Shown: positions 18,963-27,004 of the stretch, in pieces
How positions within the stretch are numbered: position 1 is the first letter of the stretch
Layout: every line of letters starts with the position of its first letter
Assembly (NCBI RefSeq): GCF_001281025.1
Contig: NZ_CP012646.1
Span: forward strand, 62,001 to 126,000
Reading direction: 5' to 3'
Source of the DNA: Streptococcus mitis
GTDB lineage: Bacteria; Bacillota; Bacilli; Lactobacillales; Streptococcaceae
Length of the DNA stretch: 64,000 nucleotides
Position numbers and translations under genes: made by a program
The notes under the pieces: model-generated
What the model was told of the DNA's origin: nothing
Seen by the model: the letters and a program-made list of their open reading frames with translations, nothing else
The model's database searches: none

Positions 18963-19414
18963 CGAATCTCATATTCCTTACTAAAGTCATGCAAGAGGGC
19001 ATTGACAGCCTTGAGGATAGACTTACGCGTGATAATTCCTTGAAAAATCCCTGACGCATCCACAACCGGCAAGAAGGACTCATCTACCAGCTTGTGCAAG
19101 ACCTCCGTAATAGTAAAATCAGGCGAGACGACCGCTACGTCCGTTCTCGTCATAAGAACAATATCCGTATCTGCCATGATTTCTTGACTCAAGTCATGCT
19201 CCATCTGGTAAGCCATAATATCTCTGAGCCCAATCGTCCCAACAAACTGTTTTTCATCTGTCACAACAGGAACACGGGTATAGGTCATCTGACTGAGCAA
19301 GAGGGTCGCGTGATCTGCATTGTGGGTATCAATCAACACAGCTAGATTTTCAGCAGGGGTCAAAAAAGTTTCTTCTTGCCCCAACAAGAAAGTCTCAAAC
19401 TCCTTGGCAATCAT
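18953..19414 (-). CDS. cbpB: CBS-pair protein (CbpB family)
   Basis: 153-residue soluble protein made of two CBS domains (about 15-70 and 80-145), with the pattern YTRVPVVTDEKQFVGTIGLRDI and ESFLPVVDASGIFQGIITRKSIL. The family binds nucleotides; in Firmicutes members called CbpB or DarB bind cyclic di-AMP and signal potassium or stringent status. The ligand is by family. It overlaps its neighbours on both sides (4 nt with the phosphoesterase gene). Confidence 0.85.
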   Translation of the reverse strand: MIAKEFETFLLGQEETFLTPAENLAVLIDTHNADHATLLLSQMTYTRVPVVTDEKQFVGTIGLRDIMAYQMEHDLSQEIMADTDIVLMTRTDVAVVSPDFTITEVLHKLVDESFLPVVDASGIFQGIITRKSILKAVNALLHDFSKEYEIRCK

Positions 19415-19932
19415 CGGCTAAACTCCTTGGACAAGCCCGGATACACCTCATGGTCTCGTGTCAAAAAGTCCACTTTGAAATAACTGTCATCAATCTCCAC
19501 ACGAGCATAGAGACATTCTCTTATGGTCCCGCGTGGTTGACTGATGGAACCTGGATTTAGAAAGAGGGTCTTGCCTTCCATCCAAGCGCTTGGCACATGC
19601 AAGTGACCATAAAGGCAGATATCAGCATTTTCTTCCTGAGCCCAGTAGTCCAACTTTTGAAAGTTGAAATTGATGTCAAACAAGTGACCATGGGTTTGGA
19701 TAATCTTGGTCGAACCAAGCTCAGTCACCAAACGTTCTGGGTAGCCGGCGTAAAAGTCCATGTTCCCTTTAACAACGCGGATGCCCTCCCAAAGGGGAGA
19801 ATCTGGACGCAGTTCAGAATCGCCATTATGAAAAACGGCATCAACTTTGCCCACATAGCGATCACGGATTTCTTCCACAATCAAGCTATCGCCATGGGAA
19901 TCGCTCATTACAATGATAGTTTGCTTTGCCAT
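19411..19932 (-). CDS. YfcE/MJ0936-type metallophosphoesterase
   Basis: 173-residue calcineurin-like phosphodiesterase. Metal-binding motifs are MSDSHGD, FHNGDSE, VVKGNMD and IQTHGH, and a last GHLH. No natural substrate can be read from the sequence. It starts 25 nt inside the end of the rdgB-like gene, so expression is coupled to it. Confidence 0.9.
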   Translation of the reverse strand: MAKQTIIVMSDSHGDSLIVEEIRDRYVGKVDAVFHNGDSELRPDSPLWEGIRVVKGNMDFYAGYPERLVTELGSTKIIQTHGHLFDINFNFQKLDYWAQEENADICLYGHLHVPSAWMEGKTLFLNPGSISQPRGTIRECLYARVEIDDSYFKVDFLTRDHEVYPGLSKEFSR

Positions 19933-20879
19933 GATGGAAATACCTCCAAAAGTTTCTTAACGGCTAAGGCACGGTGAGATTGACTATTTTTTTCTTCAAG
20001 GGTTAATTCAGCTGAGGACTTGCCTGTCTCTCCTACAAGGAAGAGAGGGTCATAGCCGAAGCCATTTTCACCCTTAGGTTCAAAGTTAATGTAGCCAGGC
20101 CAGTCTGCTTCAACAACCAAGCTTTCCTTGTTTGGGCTGGCTACGACTAGGGTTGTATGGAATTGAGCCGAGCGGTCCTTGAGTTCAAAGACCATGGCCA
20201 ATTCGTGCAAGAGTTTGGCATTGTTTTCACGGTCAGTAGCTCCCACTCCTGCGAAACGAGCTGACCAGACACCTGGCAAGCCACCAAGGACATCGACTTT
20301 GAGACCAGAGTCATCTGCCAAAACCATCTTGCCCGTTAATTGAGAAATGGTTTCTGCCTTGAGGCGCGCATTTTCTTCAAAGGTCATGCCTGTTTCTGCT
20401 ACTTCAGGCAGGTCAGGATAGTCATTAAGATTTTCCACATCGTAGCCTAACTTATCAAAGATAGCTCGGAACTCTTTGGTCTTGCCTTCGTTACGAGTCG
20501 CAATCAATAAGGTTTCTCTGACCTTGCTTGTCTCAAAGAAATCATGAACATTGACCCCTTCTTTAGGCAATGCTACATGCAGGAGTTGCCCATTTTCAAT
20601 CAAGAGAAAAGCTCCCTGACGTTGGATGACTTCCAGATTTCGTCCCATTTCTTGGTTGAGGATATCTACCACAAAAGACAATAAACGGTAGAGAGAACCA
20701 TAGCGTAAAACAATCACAGAAATAGGAAAACCTTGTTCCTCATCTCGAAATCTTTGGGCAAACTCAAATAGAGGAAAATCCAAGTCTTCATCAGTCAATG
20801 TCCGGACACCACCAAAAATACTATATGAGCCGACATACCAGTCCTGGTCATCCTTGTATTCATAAATTTTATTTGTCAT
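19908..20879 (-). CDS. XTP/dITP diphosphatase fused to an N-terminal domain
   Basis: House-cleaning enzyme that hydrolyses ITP, XTP and dITP. The HAM1/RdgB domain covers about residues 127-320 ([67 protein letters not shown]). The first 125 residues are an extra domain found in streptococcal members and not in ordinary 200-residue RdgB; I cannot name its function. It overlaps murI by 4 nt (ATGA). Confidence 0.92.
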   Translation of the reverse strand: MTNKIYEYKDDQDWYVGSYSIFGGVRTLTDEDLDFPLFEFAQRFRDEEQGFPISVIVLRYGSLYRLLSFVVDILNQEMGRNLEVIQRQGAFLLIENGQLLHVALPKEGVNVHDFFETSKVRETLLIATRNEGKTKEFRAIFDKLGYDVENLNDYPDLPEVAETGMTFEENARLKAETISQLTGKMVLADDSGLKVDVLGGLPGVWSARFAGVGATDRENNAKLLHELAMVFELKDRSAQFHTTLVVASPNKESLVVEADWPGYINFEPKGENGFGYDPLFLVGETGKSSAELTLEEKNSQSHRALAVKKLLEVFPSWQSKLSL

Positions 20880-21670
20880 AATTCTACATGCTCCACATGA
20901 ATCTCTTTTTCAAGCCATTCTTCACCAATTTGTGCAAAACTTTGGCTGCTGGCTGTTGTGTAAAAACGGTGATGGAGTGGTCCAGCATCGCGACCACGAT
21001 TGATTTCAAAATAATTGAGTAAGACTGAGATGTCCCGTACGCACTCTGCTCCACTATCGATGAGCTGAACTTTTGGCCCCATGACATTTTGAATAATAGG
21101 TCTGAGCAGTGGATAATGGGTACAACCCAAAATCAGGCTATCCACCTTTCCAACCAAGGAACGCAGGGTTTCATATACCACTTTCTTGGTGACACTGGTT
21201 GACAGGGCACCTGACTCCACCAAGGGAGCAAACTTGGGACAGGCCAAACTCTCCACCTGTAAGTCCGGATCCAAATCATGGATTTTCTGACGGTAGATGT
21301 CTGATTGGACCGTCATGGGCGTTCCAATCACTCCGATTTTCCCACCTTGGCTGGACTTGATAGCTGCCGAAGCTCCTGGCAAAATCACACCTAGGACGGG
21401 AATGTCTAGTTGAGCCTTGATTTCTTCCCAGACGACCGCAGTCGCAGTATTACAAGCAATGACAATCATTTTGACATCCTTGGTCAAGAGAAAGTTGACC
21501 AACTGCCAAGTATATTCACGAATTTGCTCAGCAGGACGGGGACCATAGGGCGCCCGCGCCGAATCTCCAATATAGACGATTTCTTCATGGGGAAGCTGGC
21601 GCATGAGCTCGCGCACAACGGTCAAGCCCCCGACACCCGAATCCAAAAAACCAATTGGTCGATTATCCAT
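20876..21670 (-). CDS. murI: Glutamate racemase
   Basis: Makes D-glutamate for peptidoglycan. The 264-residue protein has the catalytic cysteines in [12 protein letters not shown] and [11 protein letters not shown] and the N-terminal [16 protein letters not shown]. It is the first gene of the operon murI-rdgB-yfcE-cbpB-xerD-scpA-scpB-rluB-yidD, all overlapping or nearly so. A long interrupted inverted repeat lies in its upstream region (21698-21786). Confidence 0.96.
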   Translation of the reverse strand: MDNRPIGFLDSGVGGLTVVRELMRQLPHEEIVYIGDSARAPYGPRPAEQIREYTWQLVNFLLTKDVKMIVIACNTATAVVWEEIKAQLDIPVLGVILPGASAAIKSSQGGKIGVIGTPMTVQSDIYRQKIHDLDPDLQVESLACPKFAPLVESGALSTSVTKKVVYETLRSLVGKVDSLILGCTHYPLLRPIIQNVMGPKVQLIDSGAECVRDISVLLNYFEINRGRDAGPLHHRFYTTASSQSFAQIGEEWLEKEIHVEHVEL

Positions 21671-21697
21671 ACAGTCTTCTTTCTAGTCTTTTTTCTG

Positions 21698-21786
21698 ATT
21701 GATAGTTCATTATGATTATTTATCTTTATGAACCGAATGACAGCCTAATCAACAACTATCTCTCTTAATCATAATCAAATATCAAT
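21698..21786. repeat. Nested inverted repeat upstream of murI
   Basis: ATTGATA-4-ATTATGATTA (21698-21718) is mirrored by TAATCATAAT-4-TATCAAT (21766-21786): 17 paired bases with a symmetric 4-base interruption and a 47-base centre. Within the centre GTTCAT (21705-21710) could also pair with ATGAAC (21728-21733). It ends 28 bases before the murI start and could be a large mRNA hairpin or a palindromic regulator site. I do not recognise it. Confidence 0.7.
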
Positions 21787-21869
21787 AGAATGCAAGGAAA
21801 AAGTCTCATCCCTAAACCATAGCCAACATAGTGAGAAGTCTGGAATTTTCATCCCAGACTTTTCCTTAT

Positions 21870-22118
21870 TTATTTTTTCTTTTTATTGTTAGCAAGGGCT
21901 GCTTTTTGTTGGCGGATGATTTGGTGGTACACTTGTTGCACCTTGGCTTCGCTTGGTTTTTGACCATTTGCACTCAAAAGAGTACGAACTGCTTCAGCAT
22001 TCAAACGTGGGTTGTCAGCGAATTCTTTTTCAATTTGCTTACGAACCAAGTACATTCCTCCAAGAGCTCCTCCTAGAAAAGCTAGCACAATCAATACAAT
22101 TGCTAAAAGTAAATCCAT
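21870..22118 (-). CDS. yneF: UPF0154 (YneF-like) membrane protein
   Basis: 82-residue protein with one N-terminal membrane segment ([23 protein letters not shown]) and a basic cytoplasmic tail, [24 protein letters not shown], typical of the family. Function unknown. Two ATGs adjoin; I choose the second (MDLLL), 7 nt after AGGAG and giving the family's usual length. A TGGTATAAT extended -10 lies at 22152-22157. Confidence 0.9.
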
Positions 22119-22151
22119 CATTTTTCTCCTGTTTCTTTTTGAGTCCCTTTC

Positions 22152-22185
22152 ATTATACCACAAACTAGCCACCCTGACTAGTTTG
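22152..22185 (-). promoter_or_regulatory. yneF promoter with an 8-bp palindrome beside the -10
   Basis: TGGTATAAT extended -10 (22152-22157). Directly upstream in the spacer and -35 zone lie CAAACTAG (22161-22168) and its perfect complement CTAGTTTG (22178-22185), which could be an operator. Confidence 0.55.
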
Positions 22186-22213
22186 TTTTACGCTTTCAGG
22201 GATGGAATAAACA

Positions 22214-22249
22214 GCAAAAAGAACCCTGCTTTTCTGCAAAAGAGGGCTC
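22214..22249 (-). terminator. Terminator of the treC remnant
   Basis: GAGCCCT-CTTTT, loop GCA, GAAAAG-C-AGGGTTC, then CTTTTTG on the minus strand, just after the stop codon at 22260. Confidence 0.85.
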
Positions 22250-22259
22250 CTTACTGAGT

Positions 22260-22844
22260 TTAATTTACATAAATAGCTAGTGTTTGATAGGGTTTGAGTA
22301 GAATTTTTTCAGACACTTCTGCATCTTCATAGTTTGAAAGCAAAATCTGTCTATTTTGGTAGGCTGCGGGTAAATCGATTTCCACTTCTGTGGCATAAAA
22401 ATTATTGAGTACTAGTAACTTTTGATCCTCATACTGGCGTTCAAAAGTATAGACTTGTTTGCTATCTTCAAAAACTGGTTTGTAACTTCCTTCTGATATG
22501 ATAGGCATTTCTTTACGAAGTCGAATCAAGTCTTGGTAGAAGGTGAAAATCGGGCCTTGGATTTCATTTTCTACATTGATGTGAGGGTAGGATTTTCCTG
22601 CCTTGAGCCAAGGTGTGCCTACTGTAAATCCTGCATTTTCCGAAGAATCCCACTGCATGGGAATTCGTGAATTATCACGCGACTTAGCCTGAATAATCAG
22701 GAAGGCTTCTTCCTGACTCTTCCCTTCCTCTAAGAGCATCTGATAAGCATTGATCGATTCGACATCCACATAATCAGCCATCGAATCATAGTCTGGGTCA
22801 ATCATCCCGATTTCCTCCCCCATATAAATATAAGGTGTTCCACG
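22260..22844 (-). pseudogene. treC: 3' remnant of a trehalose-6-phosphate hydrolase (GH13) gene
   Basis: About 194 codons of the C-terminal third of a GH13 glucosidase: RGTPYIYMGEEIGM, then IQAKSRDNSRIPMQWDSSENAGFT and a small beta domain ending YQTLAIYVN. A full enzyme is about 540 residues; the catalytic barrel with its nucleophile is missing. Homology stops at the Arg-Gly before TPYIYMGEE; upstream is the terminator of the ABC operon. In pneumococci this place, next to amiF, holds treC with a trehalose PTS gene and treR; here those are absent. An internal ATG (22823) could still be translated, but the product would be inactive. Confidence 0.85.
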
Positions 22845-22874
22845 AGAATTTCTATTTGTAGATTTTGCAAAACG

Positions 22875-22912
22875 TAAGAAATAAAAGACTGAGACACTAG
22901 ATCTCAGCCTTT
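22875..22912 (-). terminator. Terminator of the aromatic-type ABC operon
   Basis: GGCTGAGA, loop, TCTCAGTC (one wobble) followed by TTTTATTTC on the minus strand, 8 bases after the ATPase gene stop and directly before the treC remnant. Confidence 0.8.
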
Positions 22913-22916
22913 TTCT

Positions 22917-23720
22917 TTATCCCAAAACCAATTCATCACTGACTAGACTTTGACCACTATTTTTCTGGAAGAGATGCATGAGATCTTCAACTGTCAGATG
23001 CTTTTTCTCCTCTCCCTTGACATCCACCACTATCTTGCCTTGATAGAGCATAATGAGACGATTTCCGTACTCAATCGCATGGTTCATATCGTGGGTAATC
23101 ATCAAAGTCGTCAACTGATGGTGTTCCACAATCTTTTGCGTCAAATCCATCACCATTTGACTAGTTTTCGGGTCAAGTGCCGCAGTATGTTCATCCAAAA
23201 GCAAAAGTTTGGGTTTTACCAGAGCTGCCATGACTAGGGTCAAGGCCTGTCTTTGTCCTCCTGAGAGATATTGAGTATCTACTTTCAAGCGGTTTTCAAG
23301 GCCAATATTCAACTCTTTCAAGGCCTCTTGGAACTGGATCCTATCCTTCTCCTTTACGCCCCAGCCAAGCCCTCTCTTCTGCCCACGTCTTAAGGCAATA
23401 GCCATATTCTCCTCAATCGTCAAACGAGAAGCTGTTCCCATCTTAGGATCTTGAAAAACACGGGCAATATCCTTGGCTCTCTTTCTGACACTCAGATTTT
23501 TAATGGATTTGCCTGCCAATAAAAGGTCCCCTTCGTCCACCGATAGATTGCCAGCCAAGATATTCATCAAAGTGGATTTGCCTGCCCCATTTCCACCAAT
23601 CACAGAGATAAAATCTCCCTCTTCAACCTCTAAATCTAATCCTTTGAGGACATGGTTCTCATTGACCGTCCCTGCTTCAAATGTTTTGTGAATATTTTCA
23701 AGTGTTAACAAACTTGCCAT
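22917..23720 (-). CDS. ABC transporter ATP-binding protein (TrpXYZ-type operon)
   Basis: 267-residue ATPase with Walker A GGNGAGKST, signature LSGGQRQALT, Walker B LLLLDEH and switch His in MITHDMNHAI. Walker B ends DEH instead of DEP, a feature of the group of importers that includes TrpZ. It is the last of three genes (binding protein, permease, ATPase), 12 nt after the permease. Regulation is by the leader at 25641-25903. Confidence 0.9.
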   Translation of the reverse strand: MASLLTLENIHKTFEAGTVNENHVLKGLDLEVEEGDFISVIGGNGAGKSTLMNILAGNLSVDEGDLLLAGKSIKNLSVRKRAKDIARVFQDPKMGTASRLTIEENMAIALRRGQKRGLGWGVKEKDRIQFQEALKELNIGLENRLKVDTQYLSGGQRQALTLVMAALVKPKLLLLDEHTAALDPKTSQMVMDLTQKIVEHHQLTTLMITHDMNHAIEYGNRLIMLYQGKIVVDVKGEEKKHLTVEDLMHLFQKNSGQSLVSDELVLG

Positions 23721-23732
23721 AACTTTCTCCTC

Positions 23733-24626
23733 CTATTCATTTCTCAATTTCAGACCACGAATCTTTAATCTCTTTTGCAATTCTGGTGCAAATAAAACTA
23801 AGGCTAACAAGATTGCATTAAAGAGACGAACTAGGTTTTGATCTAGATTTGGAATTTCATAGATATTTAAAATAATCAAACGGTAAACAATAGCACCGAT
23901 TCCGATGGATAATAAGCGACTTCCAATGGTCAAGTCGTGTATCAAAACTTCCGCAATAATAACTGCACTCAAACCAACAACAATGGTTCCTGTCCCAGAA
24001 GTCACATCTGAAAATCCATCATTTTGGGCAAACAAGGAACCACATAAGGCAATCAAGCCGTTTGAAATCATGTAACCAACAATCTTCATGGTGTCTACAT
24101 TAACCCCATTGGCCTCACTCATCGGAATATTGTCCCCAGTCGAACGCAAGACCAAGCCAATCTCTGTCTTCATCAAAAGAGTCAAGACCAAACAAACAAG
24201 TAAGAGACAGGCCAAACTAAGTGAGAAAACAGCTTCTTCAGTTGTCAGCCCCAAGCTCGCCAATTGTTTAAAGACGGTTGCAGAATCTCCCAAGGAAAGA
24301 TTAGGCACGCTTCCCATGATTTTAATATTGATTGAATAAAGCCCTGTCAAGGTCACAATACCTGTCAAGAGAGCTGGAATTTTCATCTTGGTGTGGAGCA
24401 TTCCTGATACTAGACCTGCTACCATACCTGCAAACAAAGCAAGTAAAGTCGCAATCCAAGGATTTGTCCCTGCCTGTATCTGAGATACGACGACAGCAGC
24501 CCCCAGTGGAAAGGCTCCTTCAGCAGTCATATCCGCAATATCCAAAATACGGAAAGTCAAGTAGACCCCAATCGCCATAATCGACCACAACAAACCTTCT
24601 GATAAACTAGATAATACAAAATTCAT
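23733..24626 (-). CDS. ABC transporter permease (TrpY-type, branched-chain-permease fold)
   Basis: 297-residue membrane protein with about eight hydrophobic segments. Motifs such as GVYLTFRILDIADMTAEGAFPLGAA at the N-terminus and STGDNIPMSEANGVN near 165 place it in the BPD_transp_2 family, as in operons with a PF04392 binding protein. Ends LKLRNE. It lies 11 nt after the binding-protein gene. Confidence 0.9.
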   Translation of the reverse strand: MNFVLSSLSEGLLWSIMAIGVYLTFRILDIADMTAEGAFPLGAAVVVSQIQAGTNPWIATLLALFAGMVAGLVSGMLHTKMKIPALLTGIVTLTGLYSINIKIMGSVPNLSLGDSATVFKQLASLGLTTEEAVFSLSLACLLLVCLVLTLLMKTEIGLVLRSTGDNIPMSEANGVNVDTMKIVGYMISNGLIALCGSLFAQNDGFSDVTSGTGTIVVGLSAVIIAEVLIHDLTIGSRLLSIGIGAIVYRLIILNIYEIPNLDQNLVRLFNAILLALVLFAPELQKRLKIRGLKLRNE

Positions 24627-24637
24627 CTCAAACCTCC

Positions 24638-25615
24638 TTATTCCTTGCCTTCTAACTTACTAATATCAATTCCCAATGCATCTGCCATTTCTTGATTGGT
24701 ATGCAATTCCAGTTTTTCAGGCAACTCAACTGCTATATTTTCTGGTTTCTCACCTTTTAAGACACGAATCAACATGCGGGCTGTCTGCCGTCCCAATTCT
24801 TCATAATTGGTACCGTAGTTATACAAACCACCAACCGCAATCATTTCCGTTGAGCCACCGAATACTGGAACCTTGTGTTTAATAGAAACCTGCTTAACTG
24901 TTTCCATGGTTGACGAAATGATATTGTCCGTTGGTACAAAAACCATATCCACTTCTGCCATCAAACTCTCTGCTGCCGCCTTGACATTGTTACTGTCCAA
25001 GATTGTTTTTTCAACAACGGTAAAGCCTTTTTCTTCCAGAAGTCGCTTAGCTTCATCCTTTTGGACAACTGAGTTTGGCTCGCTCTGAGTATAGAGGATT
25101 CCAATTGTTTTAGCTTTTGGCAACACTTTCTTTATCAAATTGATTTGGGTTGAGATAGCATCTGATGACTGATCACTTGTTCCAGTTACATTTCCCCCCG
25201 GATGTTCTCTTGACTCAACCAACTTGGCACTGACAGGATCTGTTACAGCTGAAAAGATAACCGGTGTCGTTTGTGTTGTATTAGCCAAGCTCTGAGCAGA
25301 AGGCGTTGCGATGGCTAGAACGACATCACTAGATTCTGCTAGTTGCTGGGAAATCGTTTTTAGATTTCTTTGTTCTCCCTGTGCATTTTGCAAATCAATC
25401 TCGATATTTTTCCCCTCAATATAGCCTTGCTTGGCCAGCTCATCCACAAAACCTTCTCTAGTAGCGTCTAGGGACTGGTGGGTAATAAACTGCGAAATAC
25501 CGATACGAAACACATCTTTTTTCTTATCTGCCTTCAACTGATGCAAACTAATCAGAGAGGTCAAGAGGATCCCCACTACCAAGAGGGGTGCTAGTAATTT
25601 TCGAACAACTTTCAT
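24638..25615 (-). CDS. ABC transporter substrate-binding protein (PF04392, TrpX-like)
   Basis: 325-residue extracytoplasmic binding protein: an N-terminal hydrophobic segment (LLAPLLVVGILLTSLISL) without a lipobox Cys, so probably an uncleaved anchor or Sec signal, then the ABC_sub_bind fold with FRIGISQFITHQSLDATREGF, SSDVVLAIATPSAQSLAN, TTPVIFSAVTDPVSAKLV and FVPTDNIISSTMETV. Relatives carry tryptophan or other aromatic compounds. The Phe/Tyr-rich leader peptide upstream points to phenylalanine or tyrosine, or a precursor, as the substrate; this is inference. Confidence 0.9.
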   Translation of the reverse strand: MKVVRKLLAPLLVVGILLTSLISLHQLKADKKKDVFRIGISQFITHQSLDATREGFVDELAKQGYIEGKNIEIDLQNAQGEQRNLKTISQQLAESSDVVLAIATPSAQSLANTTQTTPVIFSAVTDPVSAKLVESREHPGGNVTGTSDQSSDAISTQINLIKKVLPKAKTIGILYTQSEPNSVVQKDEAKRLLEEKGFTVVEKTILDSNNVKAAAESLMAEVDMVFVPTDNIISSTMETVKQVSIKHKVPVFGGSTEMIAVGGLYNYGTNYEELGRQTARMLIRVLKGEKPENIAVELPEKLELHTNQEMADALGIDISKLEGKE

Positions 25616-25640
25616 AATGAAACTCCTTCTCAGAAAAGAT

Positions 25641-25674
25641 AAAACAAAAAACCGCCTAGATACTATCTAAACGG
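25641..25674 (-). terminator. Leader (attenuator) terminator ahead of the ABC operon
   Basis: CCGTTTAGATA (25664-25674, segment 5) pairs with TATCTAGGCGG (25652-25662, segment 6) and is followed by TTTTTTG. It ends about 25 bases before the first gene, so it must be overcome for expression. Confidence 0.85.
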
Positions 25675-25833
25675 ATGCTTGAAATAATCTAACAAGTTAC
25701 AACTTAGCTAGTCCATTTAGATATTCATCTATATGGACCACAATTAAAAATCTTAGCCACATAGATACAAACAAATTGCTTGAACTGTTTGCATCCATGG
25801 TGACATGTCTACAAACACTATCTAAAGTAGCTA
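25652..25833 (-). promoter_or_regulatory. Six-segment transcription attenuator of the aromatic-type ABC operon
   Basis: Minus-strand segments: 1 TAGCTACTTTAGATA (25819-25833, end of the leader ORF), 2 TATCTATGTGGCTA (25754-25767), 3 CCATATAGAT (25727-25736), 4 TATCTAAATGG (25713-25723), 5 CCGTTTAGATA (25664-25674), 6 TATCTAGGCGG (25652-25662). Pairs 1:2, 3:4 and 5:6 can form together, 5:6 being the terminator. The alternatives 2:3 (10 bp) and 4:5 (11 bp) exclude them. A ribosome stalled on the Phe/Tyr codons would cover segment 1, so 2:3 and 4:5 form and transcription continues. No T-box consensus is present. Confidence 0.75.
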
Positions 25834-25877
25834 AAGTAAAAGTTTTGATTCATAATTACAGCTTGTCTCTTATTCAT
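25818..25877 (-). CDS. Leader peptide, Phe/Tyr-rich, 19 residues
   Basis: MNKRQAVIMNQNFYFSYFR. Five of the last seven residues before the final Arg are Phe or Tyr (codons TTT TAC TTT AGC TAC TTT). The codons overlap segment 1 of the attenuator, as in classical amino-acid leader peptides. The ribosome binding site is weak (AGAAAAAGA), and an inner ATG would give the 11-residue MNQNFYFSYFR. The transcript would begin about 25 nt upstream from the promoter at 25910-25938. Confidence 0.65.
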   Translation of the reverse strand: MNKRQAVIMNQNFYFSYFR

Positions 25878-25909
25878 TTCTTTTTCTGCTTTCTTTTTTG
25901 ATGTTTCCT

Positions 25910-25938
25910 ATCTTACCACCTTTTTCATCACCTGTCAA
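25910..25938 (-). promoter_or_regulatory. Promoter of the ABC operon leader
   Basis: TTGACA (25933-25938), 17-bp spacer, TAAGAT (25910-25915) on the minus strand. Predicted start near 25903, giving a leader of about 287 nt. Confidence 0.85.
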
Positions 25939-26012
25939 GAATATTTCAGAATTTTTTAAAATTTTTCGAAAATTCTTTCAAGGAGCTTTCAAAGACTTTC
26001 AAATCAGTCCAA

Positions 26013-26064
26013 CAAAAAAAGGTTTATAATTTCCATAAAAGTTGACATGGAAATTATAAAACCA
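26013..26064 (-). terminator. Terminator of the ami operon
   Basis: On the minus strand GGTTTTATAATTTCCAT, a 10-base loop, ATGGAAATTATAAACC and seven Ts, immediately after the amiF stop. Confidence 0.92.
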
Positions 26065-26067
26065 TTA

Positions 26068-26994
26068 TTAGTTTAACCCTTGTTGGTAACGCGCCAATTC
26101 GGCTTGGTTAGCCCAAACATAGTGACCTGGACGGATTTCTACCATAGATGGCTTATCTGTCTCATAATCATGTTGATCTGGATCATATACTTTCAAGACC
26201 TTCTTACGTTCCAAGATTGGATCTGGAATTGGTACCGCTGAAAGCAAGGCTTGAGTATATGGGTGAATTGGATTGTTAAACAATTCTTCTGTTTCTGCAA
26301 CCTCTACAATAACACCCTTGTAAATAACTGCGATACGATCTGAAATAAAGCGAACAACCGACAAGTCATGGGCGATAAAGAGATAAGTCAAACCAAGTTC
26401 TTTTTGGAATTTTTTGAGCAAGTTCAAGACTTGGGCACGTACAGAAACGTCCAAGGCCGAAATTGGCTCATCTGCAATAACAAAGTCTGGTTGCATGACC
26501 AAGGCACGGGCGATACCGATACGTTGACGTTGACCACCTGAAAACTCATGAGGGTAACGAGTCAAGTGCTCAGCAAGAAGACCCACTTCACGGATAATAT
26601 TTTTAACCTTCTCTTTACGTTCTTCTTCATCCTTGAACAGATGGTGATTGTAAAGACCTTCTGAAATAATATAATCAACAGTCGCACGTTCATTCAAACT
26701 TGCGGCAGGGTCTTGAAAAATCATCTGGATACGACGAATCAACTCTGCAGCTTGTTCACGCGATTTCTTACCATTAATCTTTTGACCTTCAAAAATGATA
26801 TCTCCATTACTTGTATCATTGAGACCGATGATAGCACGACCAATAGTTGTTTTCCCACTACCTGACTCACCTACAAGCGAGAAAGTTTCTCCCTTGTTGA
26901 TAAAGAAGTTAGCATTTTTAACTGCGACAAACTTCTTACTTCCTTCACCGAAGGAAATTTCTAAATCTTTGATTTCTACTAATTTTTCAGACAT
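26068..26994 (-). CDS. amiF: Oligopeptide ABC transporter ATP-binding protein AmiF
   Basis: 308-residue ATPase of the Ami/Opp peptide importer. Walker [10 protein letters not shown], signature [10 protein letters not shown], Walker B FVIADEP, switch His in FIAHDLS, plus the OppF C-terminal segment ([16 protein letters not shown]). I start at [24 protein letters not shown] precedes it and it gives the family length; an open frame continues 69 nt upstream into the end of amiE without a binding site. Confidence 0.96.
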   Translation of the reverse strand: MSEKLVEIKDLEISFGEGSKKFVAVKNANFFINKGETFSLVGESGSGKTTIGRAIIGLNDTSNGDIIFEGQKINGKKSREQAAELIRRIQMIFQDPAASLNERATVDYIISEGLYNHHLFKDEEERKEKVKNIIREVGLLAEHLTRYPHEFSGGQRQRIGIARALVMQPDFVIADEPISALDVSVRAQVLNLLKKFQKELGLTYLFIAHDLSVVRFISDRIAVIYKGVIVEVAETEELFNNPIHPYTQALLSAVPIPDPILERKKVLKVYDPDQHDYETDKPSMVEIRPGHYVWANQAELARYQQGLN

Positions 26995-27004
26995 TTCCTT
27001 CCTC

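Noticed and set aside
21836..21862. Hairpin AAGTCTGG...CCAGACTT as the terminator of yneF
   Set aside because: The T-rich run is on the plus-strand side only; on the minus strand the stem is followed by CTCACTATG. It may be an intergenic repeat remnant.
25616..25938. T-box riboswitch ahead of the TrpXYZ-like operon
   Set aside because: No AGGGTGGNACCGCG element; the competing stems and the aromatic leader ORF explain the region better.
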